A DNA stretch of 40,177 nt from NCBI GenBank assembly GCA_002293155.1, contig DBCQ01000044.1, forward strand, positions 25,416 to 65,592, written 5' to 3'. This DNA is from Burkholderiales bacterium UBA954. Its GTDB lineage: Bacteria > Pseudomonadota > Gammaproteobacteria > Burkholderiales > Burkholderiaceae_A. Made by a program: the position numbers and the translations under genes. Below, one piece after another: positions 19,079-27,182 of the stretch. The notes below the pieces were generated by a model, which worked only from the letters and a program-made list of their open reading frames with translations, searched no databases and was not told where the DNA came from. Position 1 is the first letter of the stretch. The number at the start of each line of letters is the position of its first letter.

Positions 19079-20098
19079 ATGACACTCTTTAGCTTTATTT
19101 TTGCAATGCTTCTTGAGCAGGTTCGGCCCGTTCGCGATGACTCGCGTCTGGGCTCCTGGGTCGCCAATGCCTTGTTGCGAATCGAGCGTGCTACCAACAC
19201 CGGTGATCTCGCCTCCGCCCGCTGGACGTGGCTTGCGGTGGTGATTGGCGGCACGGTGTTGACCTGGGCGGTGGTGGCCTTGCTAACTCGCCTGCATTTC
19301 TTGCTGGGTTTTATTGCGACAGTGGGTGTGCTCTATCTCACGATTGGATTTCGTCAGTTTAGTAATCGATTCACAGAAATTCAGCTGGCCCTTGCGAACA
19401 ACGATATTGAGCACGCCCGTCAAAAGCTAAAGGAATGGCTTGCGCATTCGGGTGGTGATGTCATGACACGCGTTGCCGCAGAGTCGGGCGATGTCTCCGC
19501 GATCTGCCGCGAATCCATTCGGCTGGCATTGATCGGCGCTCAGCGTCATGTATTCGGTGTGATTTTCTGGTTTGTCATTCTGCCGGGGCCGGCGGGCGCT
19601 GTGCTCTATCGGCTCAGCGCAGAGGCACGTCGGGTCTGGGCCGATGCCCGCATGAGTGAGGCAGCCGATGCGCCGCTATCCCCATTTGGGGAGTTTGCGG
19701 TTCGTGCATTTTCTTGGGTTGACTGGTTTCCTGCCCGAGTGACCGCGATTGTCTTTGCGATTGTGGGTAACTTTGAAGATTCAATTCTGATGTGGCGGCT
19801 GCGGTCGGGTTTTGCGCCGCATGCCAACGATACCGAGCGTGTGTTGTTATCGGCCGGCGCAGGCGCAATGGGCGTGCGACTGAGTGTTCCAGAGGCCCAC
19901 TCCACCATGAGTCGCGTTGATGAGCCCTATGAAACAGAGGCACTCGGCGGGCCGTGGCCCTCGCTTGCTCAAGATCTTCCTGATCTGTCTGAGGCTAATG
20001 AGGCCGCGTTGCGATCGGCCGTGGGTCTTGTGTGGAGGGCAGTGATTCTCTGGGTGATTCTGATGTTCTTAGTGTCGGTGGGACACTGGTCGGGCTAG
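19079..20098 (+). CDS. CobD/CbiB-family membrane protein
   Basis: This 339-residue integral membrane protein resembles the CobD/CbiB family, whose named members form adenosylcobinamide phosphate in cobalamin synthesis. Supporting segments are the N-terminal FSFIFAMLLEQVRPV, the region RESIRLALIGAQRHVFGVIFWFVILPGPAGAVLYRL, and FSWVDWFPARVTAIVFAIVGNFED. Three to five membrane segments are visible. No other cobalamin genes are nearby. Betaproteobacteria often keep such a protein beside rsgA and orn, outside cob operons, so its role is open. It converges on rsgA, with the two stops overlapping by 4 bases. Confidence 0.75.
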   Translation: MTLFSFIFAMLLEQVRPVRDDSRLGSWVANALLRIERATNTGDLASARWTWLAVVIGGTVLTWAVVALLTRLHFLLGFIATVGVLYLTIGFRQFSNRFTEIQLALANNDIEHARQKLKEWLAHSGGDVMTRVAAESGDVSAICRESIRLALIGAQRHVFGVIFWFVILPGPAGAVLYRLSAEARRVWADARMSEAADAPLSPFGEFAVRAFSWVDWFPARVTAIVFAIVGNFEDSILMWRLRSGFAPHANDTERVLLSAGAGAMGVRLSVPEAHSTMSRVDEPYETEALGGPWPSLAQDLPDLSEANEAALRSAVGLVWRAVILWVILMFLVSVGHWSG

Positions 20099-20991
20099 CG
20101 GGCGGCAATCAGGCTCTGCCAAAGGCGTAGCCGTCGATCGGACACCCTGCCAGATTCTGCAGCGGCTCGAATTGTGCAGTCGGGCTCATTGAGGTGTCTG
20201 CAGTTGGCGTATCTGCAGCGACCCAGCGTGTCGTGAACCTCGCGCCACTCGGGAAACCCGAGAGCCAGTTGGCTTTCCGATAAATGGTGAAGACCGAAAA
20301 GCTGAAAGCCGGGCGTATCGATTAAACGGGCACTCGGGCTAAGGCCCACCACCTGGCCAGCGGTTGTGGTGTGTTTACCCGTCTGAAGGGCTTCTGAAAT
20401 CTCCCGCGTAACGGCATTAAAGCCTGGAACCATGGCGTTTAAGAGGCTGCTTTTACCCATCCCCGACTGGCCCATGATGAGTGTGGTCTTGTCTTCGAGT
20501 TGTGTGCGTAGCTTCCCAATTGAGGCATGCTCGACTCTTGCGCAGGCATCCAAGACCTGCCAGCCCATTAGACGAATACAGCGGTCGAAGTGGGCGAGCT
20601 GCATTCGGGCCTGCGCGGTGGCATCAGCGAGATCAGTTTTGTTGAGCAAAACAATACCCGGAATATTCTCAACCGCACACGCGCAGAGCATCCGCGCCAG
20701 TAACTCATCTGAAAAGGGTGGCGCTCCGGCCACTACAATCATCGCAAAATCAATATTTGCCGCAAGGGTTTTTGAGCGGTGGGACTCGCTACGAAGGAGT
20801 TGGTTGCGACGGGGCGCGATCTCTGTAATCACGGCGGGTTGTGCAGAGATATCGAGTACCACCTCATCGTTTGCGGTGGGCTGAAGGTCGCGGCCCTTAT
20901 AGACGCAGAGATGCTTTGTGCCATCGGCCGTCTCAGCCCACGCCTGACGTCCATGGTGGCTTAGCAGACGGGCTCGGATTTTCTCAGACAT
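20095..20991 (-). CDS. rsgA: Ribosome small-subunit GTPase RsgA
   Basis: RsgA is a circularly permuted GTPase acting late in 30S maturation. Motif order is permuted as expected: NKTDL (G4) near residue 117, then GQSGMGKSSLLN (G1) near 173, then DTPGF (G3) near 219. The N-terminal OB domain precedes them, and the C-terminal zinc motif CRYANCRHLNEPDC follows. The 298-residue length is normal. It diverges from orn across a 70-base gap. Confidence 0.96.
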   Translation of the reverse strand: MSEKIRARLLSHHGRQAWAETADGTKHLCVYKGRDLQPTANDEVVLDISAQPAVITEIAPRRNQLLRSESHRSKTLAANIDFAMIVVAGAPPFSDELLARMLCACAVENIPGIVLLNKTDLADATAQARMQLAHFDRCIRLMGWQVLDACARVEHASIGKLRTQLEDKTTLIMGQSGMGKSSLLNAMVPGFNAVTREISEALQTGKHTTTAGQVVGLSPSARLIDTPGFQLFGLHHLSESQLALGFPEWREVHDTLGRCRYANCRHLNEPDCTIRAAAESGRVSDRRLRLWQSLIAAR

Positions 20992-21061
20992 GGGCAGATC
21001 ATAGCCTGTGAGATGATTACGGGCGACACAATGGGTTCAGCGCGAATGCGAGGCTTTCTGC

Positions 21062-21610
21062 ATGAATGAATTAAATCTAATCTGGGTTGATATGGAAATG
21101 AGCGGGCTCAACCCTGAGACTGAGCGCATTTTAGAAGTGGCAGTTGTGGTTACTGATCCAGGCCTCAATACCCTGGCCATTGCCCCCGTGATGGTGATCC
21201 ATCAGTCGGATTCGATTTTGGATGCAATGGATTCCTGGAATAAGGGTACCCATGGGAAGTCGGGTCTGATTGATAAAGTCAAGGCCTCCACCACAACGGA
21301 GGAGGAGGCGAGTCTAGTCTTGCTCGATTTTCTCAAGGGGTATTGCCCGTCGGGAAAGATCCCCATGTGCGGCAACACGGTGCATCAGGATCGTCGTTTC
21401 ATGCAACGTTATATGCCGCAGCTTGAGCAGTTCTTTCACTACCGAAACATTGATGTCAGCACAATCAAAGAGCTCTGCCGTCGTTGGAATCCGGAGGTGA
21501 TGAAGGGCTTCGAGAAGCGAGGTGCCCACACGGCCCTTGCAGACATTCAAGAATCGATTGATGAGCTACGGTTTTATCGTGAGCACTGGATTCACAAAAC
21601 GGCGTCTTAG
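21062..21610 (+). CDS. orn: Oligoribonuclease
   Basis: Orn degrades 2-5 nucleotide RNAs (and pGpG) to mononucleotides and is essential in many proteobacteria. It is a DEDDh 3'-5' exonuclease. The acidic residues are in VDMEMSGL (Asp and Glu), in [12 protein letters not shown] (Asp), and in [12 protein letters not shown] (His and Asp). The 182-residue length is normal. GAGG lies 8-9 bases before the ATG. Its last 45 bases overlap the 3' end of the convergent MATE gene. Confidence 0.97.
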   Translation: MNELNLIWVDMEMSGLNPETERILEVAVVVTDPGLNTLAIAPVMVIHQSDSILDAMDSWNKGTHGKSGLIDKVKASTTTEEEASLVLLDFLKGYCPSGKIPMCGNTVHQDRRFMQRYMPQLEQFFHYRNIDVSTIKELCRRWNPEVMKGFEKRGAHTALADIQESIDELRFYREHWIHKTAS

Positions 21611-22909
21611 CAAGAGCCATAGGCCAATACAGGCAAAGAGCAGCCCAAAAAAGTTTCCGATCCAGAATCCGCGTGCAGCGCCTGCATCCGGAGCAAAGAT
21701 TTCGGTGGCAAGAAAAAATCCACCACCGACACCAAGACCCCAGAGGCTCACCCCATAGACCAGCATGGGTTCAAAGGTGATTCGCCAGGCCCGCAGTGAT
21801 GAGTAGAGTAGGCACTGCATTGCATCCAGCAGGTGGCAGATTGCTGCCAGAATAATCAGTGTCTCTGCATAGCGTTGAACCTCTGAGTTTTCAGCATAGA
21901 GCTGGGCAAGTGGCGTTTTAAACACCAGCAAGATCAGGCTCACCGAGGCCGCAATCGTCATGACCAGACGCATCCCCGCAAAGACCCAGGCCCGCGCTTT
22001 GGCCTCATCACCACCGCCAATGGCCTGGGCTGCCAGAATACTCGTAGCACTCGATAGGGCAAGAGGCGCCATAAAAATTAGGGTGGCCAGATTCGCAGCA
22101 ACCTGATGGCTGGCGCTTGCAATGGTTCCAAAGCGGCCAATGAGTAGTGCCATTAGCGTAAATGAGGTGACCTCGATCAGGTAACCCACGCCGATTGGCA
22201 GGCCGATACGAAAGAGCTCAAGGATTTTATTCTTATCGGGGCGGGGCAGTCGAATATGAAAGGCGCGGTAACGTCGATCGATGAAGAGGATAACCGCAGC
22301 GATCACCAGGCAGATCCAGGCCAGGATTGCTGTCGAAACGGCGCAGCCAACGGCACCCATTGGTTCGATGACCCCCTCAATACCATCCATAAAGACAAGA
22401 TTGAGCGGCCACTTTAGAGCCAGAGCCCCGAGGTTGATCGCCATCGTTACTGCCGGCCGCGAAGTTGCACTATTGAGTGTGAAGAAAATACTAAATAGGA
22501 GTGTTGCCGGTAGAGCAATCGCAGTCACTGCGAGATAGCCTGCCAGTGGTGACTCGAGCGCAGGATCCGGTTTAATGAGCGCCAGCCATGGGTCAACCCA
22601 GAGCAGTAGTGGCATTCCAACAAGTGCCAGAATGACTGCAACCCAGACAGCCTGCCCAACATCATCGCCAATATCTGAGAGTCGTCCGGCGCCAAAGTGG
22701 CCCGCTGCGATCGGCGCAAGACCTGTGAGTACACCACGAAAGCCCACGAAAATACTGATGTAGATGCTCGCGCCAAGGCCAACGATCGCGAGCGCCTCAG
22801 CGGAACGCTGGCCGGCCATGATGGTGTCGATCACTCCATTGCCCAGTGTTGCAAGCTGGCCCACTAGCATTGGCCAGCCCAAGGCAAAGACGTGATGGGC
22901 TTTGGTCAC
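21566..22909 (-). CDS. MATE-family efflux transporter (NorM-like)
   Basis: This 447-residue protein has about 12 membrane segments in two similar halves, as in MATE cation/drug antiporters. The first helix carries the typical [24 protein letters not shown], and the second half repeats the pattern ([29 protein letters not shown]). Such proteins export cationic compounds using Na+ or H+. The substrate cannot be predicted. The ATG overlaps the stop of the upstream GT-C-like gene by four bases (ATGA), so the two are probably translated together. The 3' end overlaps orn tail-to-tail by 45 bases. Confidence 0.9.
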   Translation of the reverse strand: MTKAHHVFALGWPMLVGQLATLGNGVIDTIMAGQRSAEALAIVGLGASIYISIFVGFRGVLTGLAPIAAGHFGAGRLSDIGDDVGQAVWVAVILALVGMPLLLWVDPWLALIKPDPALESPLAGYLAVTAIALPATLLFSIFFTLNSATSRPAVTMAINLGALALKWPLNLVFMDGIEGVIEPMGAVGCAVSTAILAWICLVIAAVILFIDRRYRAFHIRLPRPDKNKILELFRIGLPIGVGYLIEVTSFTLMALLIGRFGTIASASHQVAANLATLIFMAPLALSSATSILAAQAIGGGDEAKARAWVFAGMRLVMTIAASVSLILLVFKTPLAQLYAENSEVQRYAETLIILAAICHLLDAMQCLLYSSLRAWRITFEPMLVYGVSLWGLGVGGGFFLATEIFAPDAGAARGFWIGNFFGLLFACIGLWLLLRRRFVNPVLTIKP

Positions 22910-24774
22910 TGGGATTGGCGCTCAAGCAACACAAATCGCTCGCGAATCCGTCGATCCTCGGCGCCACTGCTTCGCCATATTGTTTTCCATTCCCGTAATT
23001 CGCTGGCATTCGGTACGCGTGACCCCAAACGCCAATGGCATTGTGGGTCACGACGAACGGGCAGGTGTGTCAGTGCAATGGCGATTGCATCAAGCGTTTG
23101 ACTCTCATGGGTGAGTTGAACGCAGAATCGTGAGGTATTCGCTTGCAGCGCCTTTGGTTTTGTCTGTGCTGATTGAATCCATGCAGATTCAAGTGATTGG
23201 GCAAGGGTCTGTTGGCCTTGAATACGATCAATCGCAGGCAGCCAGAGGGTCATGAGCAAGACCCACAACAGCGTGAGGCCACCCGCACTGAGCACGACGG
23301 GGCGCCAGAGCCTCGGGTTGCCCCGACGTAGCCGCCAAATCACTAATACCACCCAGGCCATCGATGCGAAAACACCCGTGAGTACTTCATAGAGGTTGGC
23401 ATTACCCTGTACACCTGGCGCAAGAATCGCTACCCGCTGAGCAAGTGCTGATGGGAATCCGAAATTCAAGGCGGTCCAATAGAGCCAGATAAAGATGCCT
23501 AATGCCGTAAAGAGCGCAACAGCAAACCAATCGACAAGATTCACTAGGGGTCTTGGGAGCGACAGTAATCCAAACGCAGCCAGGAGCGCTAGCGGTGCAA
23601 CTGAAATCAGTTGATGGAAACGCCAGTCTGAGGGACCGATCAGACCCAATACTGTGAGCGTGGACACGATAACGATGGGGACTGCCCAGTGCGGTGCCCG
23701 CGACCATTGAACATGCCGGTTCCTCCAGATGCCAAAGGCGGCAATCGGCCAAAGCGGCCACCACTTCCAGAGCGATTCATTGAACCAGCGTGCAATGCTG
23801 GCCCATGCCCCGGGATCGGCGAGAAATCTGTTGATCGCCCAGTCATCTAGGTTCTGCACCCACCATGCGCCTACGCGGGAAAACGGATGCGTTGCGAGAC
23901 ACAGCATCAGCCATAGGCCAATCAGCAGCAAGAGCAGCGGAACAAAACGCTTAGCAAATTCTGAGGCAACCAGTCGATAGGGCTGCACCCATGAAAATAC
24001 AATTATTAGGGCAATGAGCCAGGCGATCGCGAGGCCGGGGCCCAGTGACAATAGCGCCCCTGTGATAACCCATGGGATCTGTTGAGCGGCGCGCTTTGGC
24101 GTCTCGGGGGCTGTGGCAAGAGACCAGAGCAGTAGGCCTTGCAATAGAAATCCGATCGCAGCGGGGCCGGCCTGATGCCATGGGTAGATCACTCCGAGCG
24201 TGGCGATCGCGAGTAAAAGCGCGCAGTCGCCCAGTGTCCCTCCAAAGTCTCGTGACTTGGGCCCGACCCCCAGAGGGTCAAGGGGTCGTGCTTCACGTCG
24301 TCTGGCGTATCGGTCTGCGGCTTTCCAGATCGCGACAAAGCCTAAGACAAGCGTAAGCCCCACGGGGATGCGGGCAACATCATCAAGAAGGTGAATAGGC
24401 AAGGGGAGCCCTTGAATTGCCGCCCATGCAACCAGGGGCAGAAGAAAAATCGAAACGATCAGAATCCAGAGTGGACCCTGCTGATTCCACGCAAGGTCTT
24501 GCAGCTGAGGCAGAATCAATACGGCAAGGTTTCCGGATAAAAGCTCTTGCACTGTAGAGCGGGCAAGCGCGATGGTCATTAAGTCGTCACCTCGCCAGGC
24601 CACTCGATCAAAAAGGCCATGGCCAACGTACAGCACCAAAAGACCAATCAATGCCCAACGCGGCAGCCGGCTCGCCGCACTCGCGGCTAATCCCGGCAGG
24701 GGCGCCGAGGCGCGAACGGTGTTATCCAGAAATGAAAAGGCAGCCCGAGGGCTGCCTTTTTTATCCGAGGTCAT
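22906..24774 (-). CDS. GT-C-like polytopic membrane protein, putative glycosyltransferase (start uncertain)
   Basis: The 622-residue protein has about 12 membrane segments and a C-terminal soluble domain of about 100 residues. The first large periplasmic loop after helix 1 contains WRGDD (near residues 58-62), the position of the acidic pair of GT-C enzymes such as ArnT or PMT, which move sugars from lipid carriers to acceptors outside the inner membrane. That is inference from topology and motif; I do not recognise the family by name. The ATG at 24774 has no ribosome-binding site, and the next 20 codons encode a terminator hairpin, so the true start may be downstream (TTG codons lie near residue 42). 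It ends in an ATGA overlap with the MATE gene. Confidence 0.6.
   Translation of the reverse strand: MTSDKKGSPRAAFSFLDNTVRASAPLPGLAASAASRLPRWALIGLLVLYVGHGLFDRVAWRGDDLMTIALARSTVQELLSGNLAVLILPQLQDLAWNQQGPLWILIVSIFLLPLVAWAAIQGLPLPIHLLDDVARIPVGLTLVLGFVAIWKAADRYARRREARPLDPLGVGPKSRDFGGTLGDCALLLAIATLGVIYPWHQAGPAAIGFLLQGLLLWSLATAPETPKRAAQQIPWVITGALLSLGPGLAIAWLIALIIVFSWVQPYRLVASEFAKRFVPLLLLLIGLWLMLCLATHPFSRVGAWWVQNLDDWAINRFLADPGAWASIARWFNESLWKWWPLWPIAAFGIWRNRHVQWSRAPHWAVPIVIVSTLTVLGLIGPSDWRFHQLISVAPLALLAAFGLLSLPRPLVNLVDWFAVALFTALGIFIWLYWTALNFGFPSALAQRVAILAPGVQGNANLYEVLTGVFASMAWVVLVIWRLRRGNPRLWRPVVLSAGGLTLLWVLLMTLWLPAIDRIQGQQTLAQSLESAWIQSAQTKPKALQANTSRFCVQLTHESQTLDAIAIALTHLPVRRDPQCHWRLGSRVPNASELREWKTIWRSSGAEDRRIRERFVLLERQSQ
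24735..24762. terminator. Bidirectional intrinsic terminator after rpmE2
   Basis: A stem GGCAGCC/GGCTGCC (24739-24745 with 24750-24756, loop CGAG) is flanked by AAAA and TTTTTT. On the minus strand the stem is followed by TTTTCATTT, suiting termination about 60 bases after the rpmE2 stop. On the plus strand it has six T residues. It lies inside the first codons of the annotated GT-C-like frame. Confidence 0.85.
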
Positions 24775-24822
24775 CGCGATGCAACGATATCAATGCGGAT
24801 GAACAGCGCGCAATCAGAAGCC

Positions 24823-25104
24823 TCAGGCTTTCGATGCAGATTTCTCTGCGCTCTTACCGGTTTTAGCGCCAAACTTCTGACGGAACTTCTCAACGCGTCC
24901 CGCGGTATCGACAAGCTTTTGCTTGCCCGTGAAAAAGGGGTGGGATTCAGAGCTCGTATCGAGTTTGTAGAGTGGGTACTCTTTGCCGTCGGTCCACTTC
25001 ACCGTCTCTTTGGTCTGAACTGTTGAACGGGTGATGAACTTGAAATCGTTCGATAGATCAACGAACACGACTTCGCGATAGTTGGGGTGAATGCCGTCTT
25101 TCAT
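24823..25104 (-). CDS. rpmE2: 50S ribosomal protein L31 type B
   Basis: L31 bridges the ribosomal subunits. This is the zinc-free type B form: it begins [16 protein letters not shown], continues [35 protein letters not shown], and lacks the CxxC pairs of type A. Length is 93, with a Lys/Ser-rich tail. GAGGAA lies 8 bases before the ATG. It follows rho on the same strand, with a 116-base gap that contains a consensus -10. A strong hairpin terminator lies downstream. Confidence 0.97.
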   Translation of the reverse strand: MKDGIHPNYREVVFVDLSNDFKFITRSTVQTKETVKWTDGKEYPLYKLDTSSESHPFFTGKQKLVDTAGRVEKFRQKFGAKTGKSAEKSASKA

Positions 25105-25207
25105 AATGTTTTCCTCGTGGTCTCTGAGAGTCTGGTCGCCGGTAGGTGGACCCGTGATCGACTTTTAGATCGCCGTGGAACCCCCTGCTACGTGCCTAAG
25201 CCGTTGA

Positions 25208-25213
25208 ATTATA
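25208..25213 (-). promoter_or_regulatory. Consensus -10 of rpmE2 promoter
   Basis: On the minus strand a perfect TATAAT lies 8 bases after the rho stop. The -35 at 17 bases (TATGAT) is poor. Initiation here would give a leader of about 95 bases before rpmE2, long enough for a structured regulatory leader, as some L31 genes have. Confidence 0.55.
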
Positions 25214-25220
25214 TACGATT

Positions 25221-26477
25221 TTACCGTTTCATCATATCGAAGAATTCGGCATTGTTCTTGGTCTGCTTCATTTTATCTAAGAGAAACTCCATCGCCTGGA
25301 GTTCATCCATGTCGTGGAGGAGTTTGCGCAGAATCCAGATCTTCTGGAGGACATCGGGCTTGATCAAGAGCTCCTCGCGGCGGGTGCCTGACGGATTGAT
25401 ATTGATTGCGGGGTAGACCCGCTTCTCGGCTAGGCGGCGCGCCAGGTGGACCTCCATATTGCCGGTACCTTTAAACTCTTCATAGATCACCTCATCCATG
25501 CGGCTGCCGGTATCAATCAAGGCGGTCGCGATAATGGTGAGTGAGCCGCCTTCTTCAATATTTCGGGCAGCGCCAAAGAAACGTTTTGGCCGATGGAGCG
25601 CGTTGGCATCGACACCGCCGGTTAATACTTTTCCAGAGGTCGGTACAACGGTGTTGTAGGCCCGTGCCAAGCGCGTAATTGAATCGAGCAGAATCACCAC
25701 ATCTTTTTTGTGCTCGACTAAACGTTTTGCTTTTTCAATCACCATCTCGGCGACTTGCACGTGACGGGTGGCGGGCTCATCGAATGTCGAGGCAACGACC
25801 TCACCACGCACAGAGCGCTGCATCTCGGTGACCTCTTCTGGCCGCTCATCGATGAGTAATACGATCAGTGTTACCTCGGGATAATTCGTTGAAATTGCGT
25901 GGGCGATGTGCTGCATCATGACCGTCTTACCGCTCTTCGGTGATGCGACCAAGAGCCCACGCTGGCCCTTACCGATCGGCGAAATCATGTCGATCACCCG
26001 GCCAGTAATGTTTTCCTCGCCCTTCATGTCGCGCTCGAGCTTTAGGGGTTCATCTGGAAAGAGTGGCGTTAGGTTTTCAAAGAGAATCTTGTTCTTTGAG
26101 GCCTCGGGCAGTTGGCCATTAATCTTGTCGACCTTAACGAGGGCAAAATAGCGTTCGCCCTCCTTCGGGGTGCGGACCTCTCCTTCGACGGAGTCACCCG
26201 TGTGCAGGTTAAACCTGCGAATCTGGGAAGGCGAGAGGTAAATGTCGTCTGTGCTCGCCAGGTAAGAGGATTCCGGAGAGCGCAGAAATCCAAAACCGTC
26301 AGGCAGGACTTCCAAAACGCCATCGCCGAAAATCTGTTCGCCTAATTTCGCTTTCTTTTTCAGGATTGCGAACATCAGCTCTTGTTTGCGCAGGCGGCTG
26401 GCGTTATCGATTTCAAGGCTCATCGCAAGTTCGACGAGCTGTGTGACGGGGAGTGCTTTAAGTTCTGAGAGATGCAT
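25221..26477 (-). CDS. rho: Transcription termination factor Rho
   Basis: Rho is the hexameric RNA-dependent helicase that ends transcription at untranslated C-rich RNA. The N-terminal domain starts [18 protein letters not shown]; the RNA-binding cold-shock fold follows ([30 protein letters not shown]). The ATPase domain has Walker A as SPKSGKT, where many Rho proteins have PPKAGKT, and then [26 protein letters not shown] and the R-loop region [16 protein letters not shown]. The 418-residue length is standard. trxA lies 87 bases upstream on the same strand. Confidence 0.98.
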   Translation of the reverse strand: MHLSELKALPVTQLVELAMSLEIDNASRLRKQELMFAILKKKAKLGEQIFGDGVLEVLPDGFGFLRSPESSYLASTDDIYLSPSQIRRFNLHTGDSVEGEVRTPKEGERYFALVKVDKINGQLPEASKNKILFENLTPLFPDEPLKLERDMKGEENITGRVIDMISPIGKGQRGLLVASPKSGKTVMMQHIAHAISTNYPEVTLIVLLIDERPEEVTEMQRSVRGEVVASTFDEPATRHVQVAEMVIEKAKRLVEHKKDVVILLDSITRLARAYNTVVPTSGKVLTGGVDANALHRPKRFFGAARNIEEGGSLTIIATALIDTGSRMDEVIYEEFKGTGNMEVHLARRLAEKRVYPAININPSGTRREELLIKPDVLQKIWILRKLLHDMDELQAMEFLLDKMKQTKNNAEFFDMMKR

Positions 26478-26526
26478 GTGCTTTAAGGGAGATAGTCACT
26501 AAGGGCGTGTGCAGGAGGGGGAATCC

Positions 26527-26547
26527 GGCGGGCTGCACGGGCCCGCC
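26527..26547 (-). other. GC-rich hairpin between trxA and rho
   Basis: GGCGGGC (26527-26533) and GCCCGCC (26541-26547) form a seven-pair stem with a seven-base loop in the trxA-rho gap. On the minus strand no T tract follows, so it is not a clear terminator. It could be an attenuator or mRNA-stabilising stem ahead of rho, whose expression is known to be autoregulated in other bacteria. Confidence 0.45.
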
Positions 26548-26564
26548 TTCTTGGGAATTTGGAA

Positions 26565-26891
26565 TTAGAGATTGCTGTCAATCCAGGCGGTGAGCTGGGA
26601 CTTTGCCGAGGCACCAACTTTCTGGGCAACAACCGTACCGTTTTTAAAGAGAATCAGGGTTGGAATTCCGCGGACACCATGTTTCGCAGGAACGGCGGCA
26701 TTCTCATCGACATTGAGTTTGGCGACTTTCAGTTTTCCTTGATATTCGCCGGCAATCTCTTCCACGATGGGCCCAATCATCTTGCATGGACCACACCACT
26801 CGGCCCAGAAATCAACCAAAACAGGCATATCAGACTTCAAGACATCAGCGTCGAAAGACGCATCAGAGACGGTTAAAACGGATTGGCTCAT
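26565..26891 (-). CDS. trxA: Thioredoxin
   Basis: Thioredoxin is the small cytoplasmic disulfide reductase. The active site WCGPC is in [14 protein letters not shown], followed by [19 protein letters not shown], the cis-Pro motif [12 protein letters not shown], and the C-terminal helix with [10 protein letters not shown]. Length is 108. It is the first gene of the minus-strand trxA-rho-rpmE2 group and diverges from addB. Confidence 0.98.
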   Translation of the reverse strand: MSQSVLTVSDASFDADVLKSDMPVLVDFWAEWCGPCKMIGPIVEEIAGEYQGKLKVAKLNVDENAAVPAKHGVRGIPTLILFKNGTVVAQKVGASAKSQLTAWIDSNL

Positions 26892-27182
26892 AGTGGGATC
26901 GTGTAAAAAGACCTGAACGGTCGGGGTTGAAGAACTCTTTAAAAAAATTTATGTGCGGTCACAACCTTGAAACGGTGTTGTTATGAATTTTTCGGTGAAT
27001 TTGGCCGGGTGGGGCTGCAAAATAGGCCACTTTGTTGGCCGGGGCTCACTCTTTGAGCCATCTGACTGATTAAATCTTGTCCTGCTCTGAAGCTGCTAGC
27101 GAGAAAAGATAGCATAAAAGCCCGTAAGGCCCAAGACGTTTTCATTGAATCGCCCTTTTCTAGAGGGAAAGACACCCTAAAG
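26892..27182. other. trxA-addB divergent intergenic region
   Basis: This is the longest gene-free stretch (291 bases). It holds an AT-rich block next to trxA, two tandem hairpins at 27025-27059, and possible promoter elements on the minus strand. No convincing coding sequence is present. It must contain promoters for trxA (-) and addB (+). Confidence 0.6.
27018..27107 (-). ncRNA. Candidate small RNA or leader with tandem hairpins
   Basis: On the minus strand, a weak promoter-like pair (TTGGGC, 17 bases, TATCTT, ending near 27114) is followed by about 90 bases. These end in hairpin GGCTCA-AAGAG-TGAGCC (27043-27059) and then GGCCA-ACAAAG-TGGCC (27025-27040), trailed by TATTTT. The second stem plus T-rich tail resembles an intrinsic terminator although no gene precedes it on this strand. 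It may instead be part of the trxA leader. No known RNA family is recognised. Confidence 0.3.

Noticed and set aside
26981..27175. Minus-strand frame of 64 codons with a signal-peptide-like start (MKTSWALRAFMLSFL)
   Set aside because: No ribosome-binding site, no recognisable family, and it ends in Pro/Ser-rich residues without domain character. It crosses the tandem hairpins. Kept only as a possible small-RNA region.
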